A stretch of 64,000 bases of DNA from Gerris lacustris. Lineage: Eukaryota > Arthropoda > Insecta > Hemiptera > Gerridae. The DNA lies in NCBI GenBank assembly GCA_951217055.1, contig OX578280.1, forward strand, positions 19,011,394-19,075,393, written 5' to 3'. Positions 1 through 10,153 of this stretch are shown here, piece after piece. Both the position numbers and the translations under genes were made by a program. Within the stretch, counting starts at the first letter, position 1, and the number at the start of each line of letters is the position of its first letter. The notes under the pieces are model-generated. The model ran no database searches. It had not been told where the DNA came from and worked only from the letters and a program-made list of their open reading frames with translations.

Positions 1-88
1 TATAAAAATATTGATTGTTACAAATTGAACAGCAGACGCTTAGAACTACTAGCGCTTCCTACACGCCGCGGCCGCTTCTCAAACTAGC

Positions 89-123
89 GGCCTGTAAAAA
101 TGCATGCTTTATTTTTACAGGCC
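89..123. repeat. Perfect 13-bp hairpin
   Basis: GGCCTGTAAAAAT at 89-101 is mirrored by ATTTTTACAGGCC at 111-123 with a 9-base loop. It follows a GC-rich spot with GCGGCCGC. The rest of 1-1350 shows only AT-rich sequence with no gene that I can support. Confidence 0.6.
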
Positions 124-1353
124 CTAGGGCTGTAAAATAGAACTTTACCGTCCGTATACAGGATAGGATAGGTTTACAAATGGTGGGCGATAAAATAATA
201 TAAATTCCTAATCCTTTACATCCAAAAGATAAAAAATGCCTACAAAAAACTATAACACATAACTGTAGAACATCACAATTAAATTATCTACTATATTTAC
301 TTTTATCGTTTAAAATTTAGTAATGATCAATTATTAATTTTTTTTAAAGAAAAAGTATAAACTAAATCTATCTTTTAGTTTTTAATCTGGGTCTGTAAGG
401 AGACATATTTTTTACGGTATTCGTTTTTTTCGCTAAAAATAATATAATATATTTTCCTTTTCTTCCATGACTGTGGCAACTGTATTTTCATGTATTTCAT
501 ATTGCTTTATCAAACTCAATACTTTTTTCTATCAAGTGAGGAAAGAGATGGTATTCTCAAATGCTATGTAATAAAGAAAAAAAATCAGGAGAAGGCAAAA
601 TACAGAGGTTTTTGTATAGGAAGCCTTGAAGGCTTGCAGAGAATTCAAGAGGCTATTTGCTGGGTATATTGGACCGTACGGGAATGGAATAGGGTCTCGA
701 GCCTGTACCCTATAGTAGGCATACTATCAGATTATGGAGCCTTAATAAAGGACCATTACCCTCTCGGTATTCGATCCAAAACGAATTATTCTTTTTAAGC
801 GAACCTAAAAATTCATTTTCCAGAAAGAAAACAAAGAAGTAACGGTTTTTTAGCTTTTACCGTTCACATTTTTTGCAGAATAAAAAAAAAACACGAAACC
901 AAATAACATACGCTAAAACTAAGAATATATAATATAAACTCAACTTCAGTTACATTTATTTTAAACATATTCTCCATTTTACTAATTTATATTAATCTTC
1001 TTTCTATCTAACAAGTTCCCTTAGTTTTTTTGCTTTAAATTGATGAATACTTTAATTTTCATTTGTTTTTACTGGTCTTATATTACTTTGCTTTGTAAGT
1101 TTCATCGCACGTTTCCGTACCCCGATTTTGAACCACTTCCCGTATTTCAATCTTCCCCAAATTTTGCACATGGAAACAACTAAGGTGAAGAATACAGAAA
1201 CAAAAATAAATAAATAAAAAATAATAAAAAATAAGACCAGTTTTCAAAAATGGCATTTTTATATTAATTATTTTAATTAAATTAAGCAATTTTGATCTAG
1301 GTACGGACAATATATCGTATTGAGAAAACCTCACCAAAAGAATAGTGTCATTA

Positions 1354-1800
1354 TAATCTAAACAGGTCTAAGCCCTCCACAGGCTCTTGCACCACGAATT
1401 ATTATTATTATGTATTATAATCTAAAAAGACCTAAGGCCTTTACAGGCTGTTGCGTCACGGATTATTATTATGTATTTATTATAATCTAAAAAAAGACCT
1501 AGGGCCTCTACAGGCTGTTGCGACATGGATTATTATTATGTATTTATTATAATCTAAAAAGACATAAAGCCTTTACAGGCTGTTGCGTCACGGATTATTA
1601 TTATGTATTTATTATAATCTAAAAAGACATAAAGCCTTTACAGGCTGTTGCGTCACGGATTATTATTATATATTTATTATAATCTAAAAAGACCTAAGGC
1701 CTTTACAGGCTGTTGTGTCACGGATTATTATTATGTATTATAATCTAAACAGGCCTAAGCCCTTCACAGGTTGTTGCACCACGAAATATTATAATCTAAT
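1354..1800. repeat. Minisatellite of about 64 bp, 7 copies
   Basis: Each unit contains TAATCTAAAAAGACCTAAGG, then CCTTTACAGGCTGTTGC and a CACGGATTATTATTATG stretch. Unit length varies from about 60 to 68 bp, mainly through the TATT spacer. A solo copy lies at 2083-2150, and related words (GGCCTAAACCCTTCCACAG) appear at 30757 and, more weakly, at 26680. The unit therefore derives from an interspersed element. Confidence 0.85.
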
Positions 1801-2789
1801 AACTTTATTAAAGAAACATTTTTAAAAACAAGCTTTTATTCGTATTCTTCTCAGCAAACCCTTTCATTTGATGCGCATATCATGGGCGTACTTAAACAAT
1901 AACTAGTCCACCATATTGGATTTAGAATGGGCACTTAGCAAACCATGCATTTTTATCCAAACTAATCGTGTATGCAAAATTTCAATTCAATTGGTTGAGG
2001 ATAACTGCTTTAAAATTTAGTTGCAAGATTTGACCTAAACATACATACATACAAAAATTGCAAGTTAAATAAAAGCTTGTAAAAATACCTAAGGCCTTTA
2101 CAGGCTGTTGCACCACGGATTATTATCATGTAACTATTATTATCTAAACAATAAAACAAATTGGTCAAGTATGTTCTTTCAGCAAATACAAAGGGTTCGT
2201 AGGCAATTTTACAAATTTGACGAGTTTGTTAACCAGCATAATGGGCCCAGCAGTATCAAGATGGTTGCCATATAAAAGTTTGTTCTAGGTATAACTTTTG
2301 AACCACATATTATAATGACATCAAACAAACACCTTTATATCCATTTTTATTGAACAAACGCAATTAAACTACTCCGAAGTGTCTAGCCTATGTCACTCCT
2401 AAAAAAAAAAAAATTATTTTTAATGGGAGAACCTATTTTTTACACAGAATATGTGACGTACAAAAATTCCTTCATTTAACACCCTGCATATGACGAGTTT
2501 CCGTTAAAAAAAAAAAAGAAGTTCAATCCCTAGTGTTGGAGGAATGGATTTTTGAGTTTTTTCCAATCACTCATTTTCCTGTGTTTAGGTTATTACACGT
2601 AACATAATATGTACTTGCAAAGTTTTAAATTTTAGTGTTAAGCACTTTCGGAGATCAGATGCTTTACAGACAGAAAAGCGCTGGCATGTATAAGGGTCCT
2701 TGTTGGGGATGGGAGGGTTGTTGTTGTTTTTAGGTTATCTACGGAACCTAAAAAGGAATTGAGGTAGGAAGAATAAGTAGACTCTAGAT

Positions 2790-3835
2790 CAGGGGTTCCC
2801 AACGGGGTCCAGGTGGACCCCTTGGGGTCTATAGAATTTTCAAAGGGGTCTATAGTATTCCAAGGATCCACTGGGGTCGTTGATAAATTTAAATGTTCGA
2901 ATATTGATTATTTCAAGAATCTAAAAGAAAAATTTGCGAATCCTTCTAAAAGCCGAAATTAAATCACTCCTTAACCTGTCAACTTCTGTAAATAATGCTA
3001 GAAGTGGATTAGAAAGAAGCCTCTTACAATATTTCTTGGTTAATTGCAAAAGCCGAAAATCCACATACCACTAGTGGAAATAATTTCGCCCACCAGAAAT
3101 AAAAGAGATAATAAAAACTGTTATGAAAATGAACCCTAAACAAGTTTTAAAAATTATTCCGCTCAGTAATTTCTCTACACAGCGTCCATACTAATTTCCA
3201 TACACAACGTATGGATGAAATGTCAGAAGATACTAAAAAATTCTTATTTGTGAATTGCAAAACAGTGAATTATCTGAGTAGTTGCAGATGAATCCACTTT
3301 TTGTAGAAACAGTATTTGGATGCTATGTGTTCGATATTATAGCTCCATATTAAGAGAAATTACAGAAGAATTTCTTTCAGTGAACAGTTAGAAATGTACA
3401 CTACAGATGAACATATATTTGTTTTGAATTTTTTTGTAAATTTACACTGAACATTTAAAACAAGGAAAAGAAGATATGTTAGCTGCAGTGACTATAGGAT
3501 GATAGGTAATTTCAAGCCAAATATTTAAAAAATATATCAATATACATCACCCAATGACCACATAAATAAAAATCTAAATATTGTCCTATTACAATATCGA
3601 TATAAATATCTGAAATCAAGTTTTTATCTGTTGTCCAAAATCTTATATAAACCACTTTTTCTAATTTGTTGTTCAAGTTCTTAGCACAAATTGTTATCTT
3701 TGATATTTTTAAGTGCTATTACTAGTATTCTGCTAACGTTGTGTACTACATATTAATGGAAAAATGCAAGGGGGTCGATGAAGAAAATATTTTTTTAAAA
3801 AGGGGTCGATGTAGGAAAAAGGTTGGGAACCCCTG
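2790..3835. mobile_element. hAT-family DNA transposon, degenerate
   Basis: Terminal inverted repeats CAGGGGTTCCCAAC and GTTGGGAACCCCTG are flanked by a perfect 8-bp duplication CTCTAGAT (2782-2789 and 3836-3843), the hAT signature. The 1046-bp body holds a decayed transposase fragment. Confidence 0.92.
3284..3391 (+). pseudogene. Remnant of hAT transposase
   Basis: The frame starting ADEST, followed by CVRYYSSILREITEEFLSVN and then a stop, resembles the catalytic-core stretch of BED-type hAT transposases (pattern DEST..VRY....IKEEFL). Frames before and after are broken. Confidence 0.65.
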
Positions 3836-4159
3836 CTCTAGATCATGCCTTACTCACATGATTATGATATAATGATTAGATCAAATTAGCAATAATTTAA
3901 AGATGGCTTAAACTTAAACCATGAAAGAGTGCCGCTCGTTTACAGAGGGGAATCAATAATAATAAAATATTTACTGAAATGAGTCTCAAACCATGTGGTA
4001 ATTTGACATGTTTATTTGTCTTATTATTTAGTTATTGATTTGCCAATTATATAATTGCTCGATTTCCACTATATATTTTATCTCCATAAAGGTTATTGAT
4101 TGTATTTCTGAAGTTGACATAATCTTATAAAATGGAAATGTAATTCCCTGAATTACTCG

Positions 4160-4960
4160 TTTTTAGGGTTTCGTTGGTAAAACCAAAAAAAGAAACCCTT
4201 ATAGTTTCGTTCATGTGTCTGTCTGTCTGTCTGTCTGTCTGTCACTCTGTACGGTTCCAATAACTTTTGAATAAAAAGAGATAGAAACGTGAAACTTTCC
4301 AATATTAAAGATCGTTTTGACGCGCACACAGGAAAAATATAGCGAACTCAAAATTATCAGCTGTTCAAATCCAAAATGGCGGATAACTCACGTCATGCGA
4401 AAAAAATATTTTTTTTAAATTTTAAGTGGGGTATCAAATGAAAGGTATTAAAGAGTAGATTACAAATATATATATCACTTAGGGAAAGTGTTCAATTTTC
4501 GGCGCCATTTTGTCAAGAAACATCGAAATTTTGCGTGTCCCCCCCCCCTAAAATCGTATTTCCGCTCTTACTAAAAATATAGAAAAATATGCAAAATGTG
4601 CGGTCTGATGGGCCAAAGAAAAAATATTAATAGCAACTTGGTCGGATTAACTGGGAATCCAAGATGGCGGCTAATTGCTGTCACGGGGAAAAAAATATTT
4701 TTTCAAAATTTTTAGTGGGGTATCAAGTGAAAGGTATTAAAGAGTAGATTACAAAAATATATAACACTTGTGGAAAGCGTTTACTTTTCTACGCCATTTT
4801 GTCAAAAACATCCAAATTCCCCCCCCCCCCCCCCCATCTACTAATTTCATGTTTACAACACCAACGAAACCCTTTTTACGTGAGACTTCACGCACTACCA
4901 ATTTATTTAATAATGTTACTAAGATTGCGACTTCAACCCAAGTTACAATCATTTTGTTAA
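4160..4960. repeat. Interspersed element with an internal direct repeat and poly(C) tracts
   Basis: It starts GGGTTTCGTTGGTAAAACC and carries GTCTGTCTGTCTGTC. Two copies of a block of about 280 bp share GAAAGGTATTAAAGAGTAGA and CGCCATTTTGTCAA. Each block ends in a C run: 10 C at 4539 and 17 C at 4819. Open frames here on both strands are by-products of the repeat. Confidence 0.7.
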
Positions 4961-5516
4961 ATCCAACCAACGATGTTTAATACGTTTATAGGAATTACCA
5001 GGATACGTAAACCGCTAATTTATTGGTTGAGTGGTTTTTTAAGTGGACGCCATGGGAAAATTGTAATACATTAAGTACGCCCGGAAAAATTCCTATATTC
5101 TTAAGGGCGCCGTGAACCGAACAAGTTATAGAACCACTGGTGGAAACAACTGTTCTATTGTGTAAAACTTAAATGCTTATTTGTTACGATGAAACCTTGA
5201 ACTTTGAACTCACCTACAAAATACGATTTCTTGTAATGCCTCCTCTTCTAAAATAAGTTGCCGATGTACTTTTTATATATAAATGAACAGAGTATCTAAG
5301 AGGAAAAATTGTCCTGTTTAAAAAATAATAATATATATATTAAAAAATAAAAATATAAAATGCCTGCTTGTTCTTAAACCTTTGAACTCACATACAAAAT
5401 ACGATTTCTTGTAATGACTCCTCTTCTAAAATATGTTACCCATTTATTTTTATGAATAATTATATAGAGTATCCAAAAGGAAAAATTGTTTTGTTTTTGA
5501 AAAAATTCATTACACA

Positions 5517-5915
5517 TTTAAATAGATCAATTTAGCAAAAGTTAAAGAGCGTAGACGGTTCAAATTAATCTGGGGCTATCGGCGGGTTACTTTCGATAAA
5601 CTATAAAAGTTTCATTCAAATCAGATAAGTACTTTTGAAGCTATAGGTAAAAAAATGTATGTTTGTGCGCAAGTGGAAGAGAAACAAATAGGCGCAGAAG
5701 GTTGAAACTTATATGAGACCAACAATGGGCTAATTATGACATACCAACCAAATTTCATTAAAATTGGACGACAGACAGACACGGAACCAAAAATGTTCCC
5801 GGATGTCTGAAACGGATTTCTGTCTTGGAATTTTTGAAATCGGAGACCTAAAAATGATTCATTCTTCAGAACGAGCACATAGCTTCCGTTACCTTCGGTA
5901 AGCTCGGAAGCAAAA
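5517..5915 (-). repeat. GCTTCCG-hairpin interspersed family, copy a
   Basis: A non-coding repeat, about 400 bp, ending in the fold-back GCTTCCG..ACCTTCGGT..CGGAAGC. It shares long stretches (CTTTAACTTTTGCTAAATTG, AAGTACTTATCTGATT, and GTCTGTCTGTC words) with copies at 6959, 12720, 53040 and 54670. No transposase or reverse transcriptase frame is visible, so the class is unknown. Confidence 0.75.
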
Positions 5916-6230
5916 TAAAAAAATCAAACTCCTGCTTGTTGTTAAACCATAAAAAATATTAATATTTTCTTGATTTTATACGCATAGGGTTTTCAGTTTC
6001 TTAGAAAGGTTTAAAATTACTAAGAGTAAGCTACCCATATTTTTGGTTGTATCAAATAACTATGATTTATTTAGGTCCGTAGCCAAAAATTATAAACATT
6101 TCTATGTCCTTGTTATTATGTTTGTCTGTATCGCACTTGATCTCTGATAGTACACTACTCAAAAATATTAATCATTACTATATCTTTGTTTGTCTGTTTG
6201 TTGGGCCTTATATTTCCCCCTAATATGTTA

Positions 6231-6802
6231 GTCCACAGGCCACCATAAGAAGTGAGTCGCTGATTGATAAAGTTTTCTTACCTTATAGAATCGCTTATTT
6301 ATGCCGTGTCCACCGATGAATTGGGTATATGGCAACTGGGCGCTGGGCCATTTCTTTTTTGTTGACATGACAAACTTGCCCTTCTGCGGGAACATTGAAA
6401 AGAGATATATAAGGTTTGATTTTCACAGGATCGTTTAATTAAATTATTTCAAAAGCAGTGGTACACGTGGCCACCGATAAGAGTGGGCCGTTTGGGGTGG
6501 CCACCGCCCCAAACATATCGCTCTGCGGGGACGTTGAAAAGAAAACGGCCCACTCGTATCGGTGGCCACCTTTACCACTGTTTTTGAAATAATTTAATTA
6601 AACGATCCTGTGAAAATCAAAACTTTATCTATCTCTTTTCAATGTTCCCGCAGAAGGGCAAGTATGGCATGTCATCAAAAAAGAAATGGCCCAGCCCCCA
6701 GTTGATACCCAATTCATCGGTGGACAAGGCATAAATAAGCGATTCCATAAGGTAAGAAAACTTTATCAATCAGCGACTCACTTCTTATGGTGGCCTGTGG
6801 AC
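6231..6802. mobile_element. 572-bp foldback element with TA target duplication
   Basis: Arms of about 255 bp are near-perfect inverted copies, from GTCCACAGGCCACCATAAG at the left end to CTTATGGTGGCCTGTGGAC at the right. The centre carries a second palindromic block (GGCCACCGATA / TATCGGTGGCC). TA flanks both ends, fitting Tc1/mariner-type insertion. There is no coding frame. Confidence 0.88.
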
Positions 6803-6958
6803 TATGTGCTATCTGGGATAGCTTCCGTTATCTTCGGTAAGCTCGGAAGGAATAGTCTGTAAATTAGTGTGGCACATAGCTTCCACGCTTACTTCAATAA
6901 TTGTATATGCTTTTAGAACCCAATATTGTCTAATTTATTTAAGTTTTCCCCCTTTTTA

Positions 6959-7545
6959 CCTCAGGTAGGCTCGGAAGCTATGTGATCGTTCTTGAGAACC
7001 AAAATATTTTATGTCTCCGATTTCAAAAATTCCAAGACCGAAATCCGTTTCAGACATCATTTTTGGTTCTGTGTCTGTCTGTCGCTCAATTTTTGCGAAC
7101 CAACATATCTTAAAAACTACACAAAATTTGTATGGGAGGTCATATTTAGCTCATTGTTGGTCCCATTTAAGTTTTAACCTTCTGCGCTCATTTGTTTCTC
7201 TTCCACATGCGCACAAACACACTTTTATTTATTTTTATTTACACATTTATTTTCACCTATAGCTTCAAAAGTACTTATCTGATTCTGATTTGTATAAAAC
7301 TTTTAACCCGCAGATAGCCCCAGATTAATTTGAACCGGCTGCGCTCTTTAACTTTTGCTAAATTGATACTAATTCGTGTAAAAAATCAAAACAATTTTGA
7401 CAGATTAAAAAAACGAGGGAAACCATTGAACAATTTAGACAATATAATGGCTTTTAAAAGCATAAAATCAATAAAGTACGTGATAGGATGCGAGGAAGCT
7501 ATGTGCTACACCAATTGGCAGTCTATTTTCATACGTCGCATATTT
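6959..7545 (+). repeat. GCTTCCG-hairpin family, copy b
   Basis: Runs from GGTAGGCTCGGAAGCTATG to GGAAGCTATGTGCTACACC. An extra end fragment in the opposite orientation sits at 6819-6890. Open frames in 7011-7262 and 7330-7590 are chance frames in the repeat. Confidence 0.72.
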
Positions 7546-7599
7546 TGTGAGAAAAAATTCCCCCCTCCCAAACTCTTAAAAATTGATTAACTTAGGATA

Positions 7600-9009
7600 C
7601 CGTTCCTAAGTTAAGGACTAGACACTTCAAAATAGTTTCATTGTGTTTGGGCAATAAAAATGTAATAAAGGCTTTTTTTCACGTCATTATAATAAATTGT
7701 TCGAAAGTTATAGCTGAAGCAAACTTTTACCGATGCGACATCTTGATACGGCTGGGTCGATTATGCTGGTAAACGAAGTTTATACCTATTTTTTTTGTTA
7801 TATTGCCTATACGGATCCTTTGTGATCCGTAAAAAAATCCGTTTTTTTGGGTAAGGACCCAAAAAACTAAAGTTAAGGCTGATATAAAAACTAAGTGTTA
7901 GATTTACCGACGTTTTGGAATCTATTTCCGCTTCTTCTGAGGGTTGTCCGCTATTACGAAAGTCCGTTAATTAACAAATAATTATTTCAAATAATAATGA
8001 AAAAGTGTGTTGGTACGTTAATGGAAGTACGGCAGCTAGCTAAAAAAAATGATTTATTATACATAAAATAGCAGATAGCCTTAAGTATACTATGTTTAAC
8101 TAGCAAATTTAACTAATACTGAAAAAAACAGAACCTGATGCCGGGCGGCAAATCTTGGAATTTCATGGAAATACTTTTTTGAGCGACGTCCGCTATTGTA
8201 GAGCTTTTTTTGACCGCTAGAAAGGTCCGTTATTGTGAGGTTCTGTTGTAGTTAAAATTAATAACACTAGCGTATTTTTTTAAAAAAAAAAAAATCTAAT
8301 TTTTATAAATCTATTCTACTAAATATTAAAACGTTGTAAGAGAATGTAATGAAGAACCTAAAGCTGCGATGCGAGATAGGATATCATAATCAAAATCGAA
8401 GTTATAGAATTTTGATTGAACAAAGAAGAGCTTAACGATACTTGCTGGAACTGTGAATTACAATGAGCAGTGATCTCCAGTAAGCCCTTCTTTGTTACAT
8501 ATAACTTCTTAACAACCAGTAATAATCCTTGGTTTGACTTATACAAAATCATCGCAGTGGCAATAGATTGGAAATGCTAGTATATGTATATACTAGCAAA
8601 AAGAATCGTTTAACTTTAATGTATAATTCTAACTTAATTTTAAATATTGGGCTACAGATGCTGTTCAGATGATTTCAAGCGTACATAAATGAAGTTTTAT
8701 TTATCATACAAAGAAATAAAATGGTTACTTTTTAAAGAAAACTCAAAAAGTTTTATCACAGGTACTCAGAATTATAAATACCAAGTTCACTGCTGCATTT
8801 AACAGTAGATTTCTGTGGACTACGCGTAAAACTTTCCCTTTCCCTTACCTACTCTACAACTTCACTGCTCACTGACGGCCTTCCAGTTGAATTCTTTTTA
8901 CAAATGCAGCCATTGCTCTTAAAATTTAAGTACCACTTGCGAATAGAGTGATTGCTAGAAGAATCTCCATTAAATCTGGTTCTAAAGTGACGTCGCACAC
9001 TAATAACTG
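7600..9009. other. Gene-free stretch with a small MITE-like element
   Basis: CAGAACCTGATG at 8129 and GAGGTTCTG ending at 8245 form short inverted ends around GTCCGCTATTG words, resembling pogo-type MITEs. Otherwise AT-rich DNA with no supported gene. Confidence 0.35.
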
Positions 9010-9090
9010 ATTGAGACATGTTTCTCTAATGATTACCGAGTAGATGAGTAATGTGGCCGGATACCTCGTCCTGCAATTACCTAATAATAT
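9010..9090 (+). repeat. SINE tail fragment
   Basis: AGATGAGTAATGTGGCCGGA followed by TACCTCGTCCTG matches, in reverse complement, the 3' part of the tRNA-derived repeat at 21510-21656. The tRNA-like head is absent. Confidence 0.5.
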
Positions 9091-9413
9091 AATATATTAT
9101 TGATAATTATATTTAATATATTATTTAATAATATTATTGATCGGGACGTAAAAGAAACTACAAAAAAAATCGATGGCGCATAACCTGAGAGAGGTTAGGC
9201 AGTTAGGCCTGCCAAAGGGCTTAGACTACTATATAATACGAGCTCTTAGGCCTGTGGCAACGTGCCTTATTTTATTATTACAAAAAATTAAAATTAGGTA
9301 AATTAATTGAGATATCAATTTAGATTTGTTATTATATCTATTTTAAGACCAATAAATCAAAACAAACTTTATTTTTATTTAAATAAATGTGACTGCCTTA
9401 GCTTACATACAGC

Positions 9414-9708
9414 CTTACATAGTCATGCTGGGTGAACATCGAGCTTGGGGCCGCCCCTTGTCTTGGTCATTTACATAGTGATGCTGGGTGAACACCGAGC
9501 TTGGGGCCGGCCACCCCTTGTCTTGGTCATTTACATAGTGATGCTGGGTGAACACCGAGCTTGGGGCCGGCCGCCCCTTGTCTTGGTCATTTACATAGTG
9601 ATGCTGAGTGAACACCGAGCTTGGGGCCGCCCCTTGTTTGGGTCATTTACATAGTGATGCTGGGTGAACACCGACCTTAGGGCCTTCCCTTGACTGGGTC
9701 ATTTACAA
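9414..9708. repeat. GC-rich minisatellite of 56-60 bp, 5 copies
   Basis: Units read TTACATAGTGATGCTGGGTG, then AACACCGAGCTTGGGGCC and CCCCTTGTCTTGGTCAT. Two units carry GGCCGGCC. The units are multiples of about 20 codons and stay open on both strands, which explains the spurious frames here. It lies upstream of the first globin exon found. Confidence 0.88.
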
Positions 9709-10052
9709 TCATGGGTTTACAACTAAAACTGCATAAAAAGAATTGTTGTGTTTTTGAAAGGGATTATGTATTTTAAATGAAATTTTAGGAAGAAAAACTT
9801 GCGAGATACAAAATTAGGAAAAAAATTAACTTTATTTTCAGCTCTACAAATCCTAAATCCTAACCCCCTAATTCCATAGAATATGTTACTTTTCATTCCT
9901 TATTATCTCAATACTATTGGAATTACCTCTGATAAAAAACCAACTGTACTGTTTATAATAGACAGTAAATTTTTATACAATTAATTTTTTGATTTTCCAA
10001 CAGATAAATTTTCATAAAAATTAAATAATAATTTCCTTTTATTATTTTTCAG

Positions 10053-10153
10053 GGAAGTGAGAATCTAACGAAGGAAGAAATAGATCTCATAAGGACATCA
10101 TGGGAACCTGTTACAAAGAACTTGGAGGCTGTCGGAAAACTTCTGTTCACAGT
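10053..10153 (+). CDS. Globin exon: helices A and B
   Basis: The acceptor is TTTTTCAG before 10053 and the donor is GTAAAT at 10154. The exon reads GSENLTKEEIDLIRTSW onward to LLFTV and ends in phase 2, completing a Val codon with the first base of the next exon. The helix A Trp is present. The reading frame is open to the acceptor, which fits an internal rather than a first exon. Confidence 0.9.

Noticed and set aside
490..798. Open frame of 102 codons
   Set aside because: AT-rich 5' half, no recognisable domain, no splice or promoter context, and a tRNA-like word (GGTATTCGATCC) near its end; more likely repeat-derived or chance.
9415..9654. Overlapping open frames on both strands with repeated peptide
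   Set aside because: Direct by-products of the 56-60 bp minisatellite.
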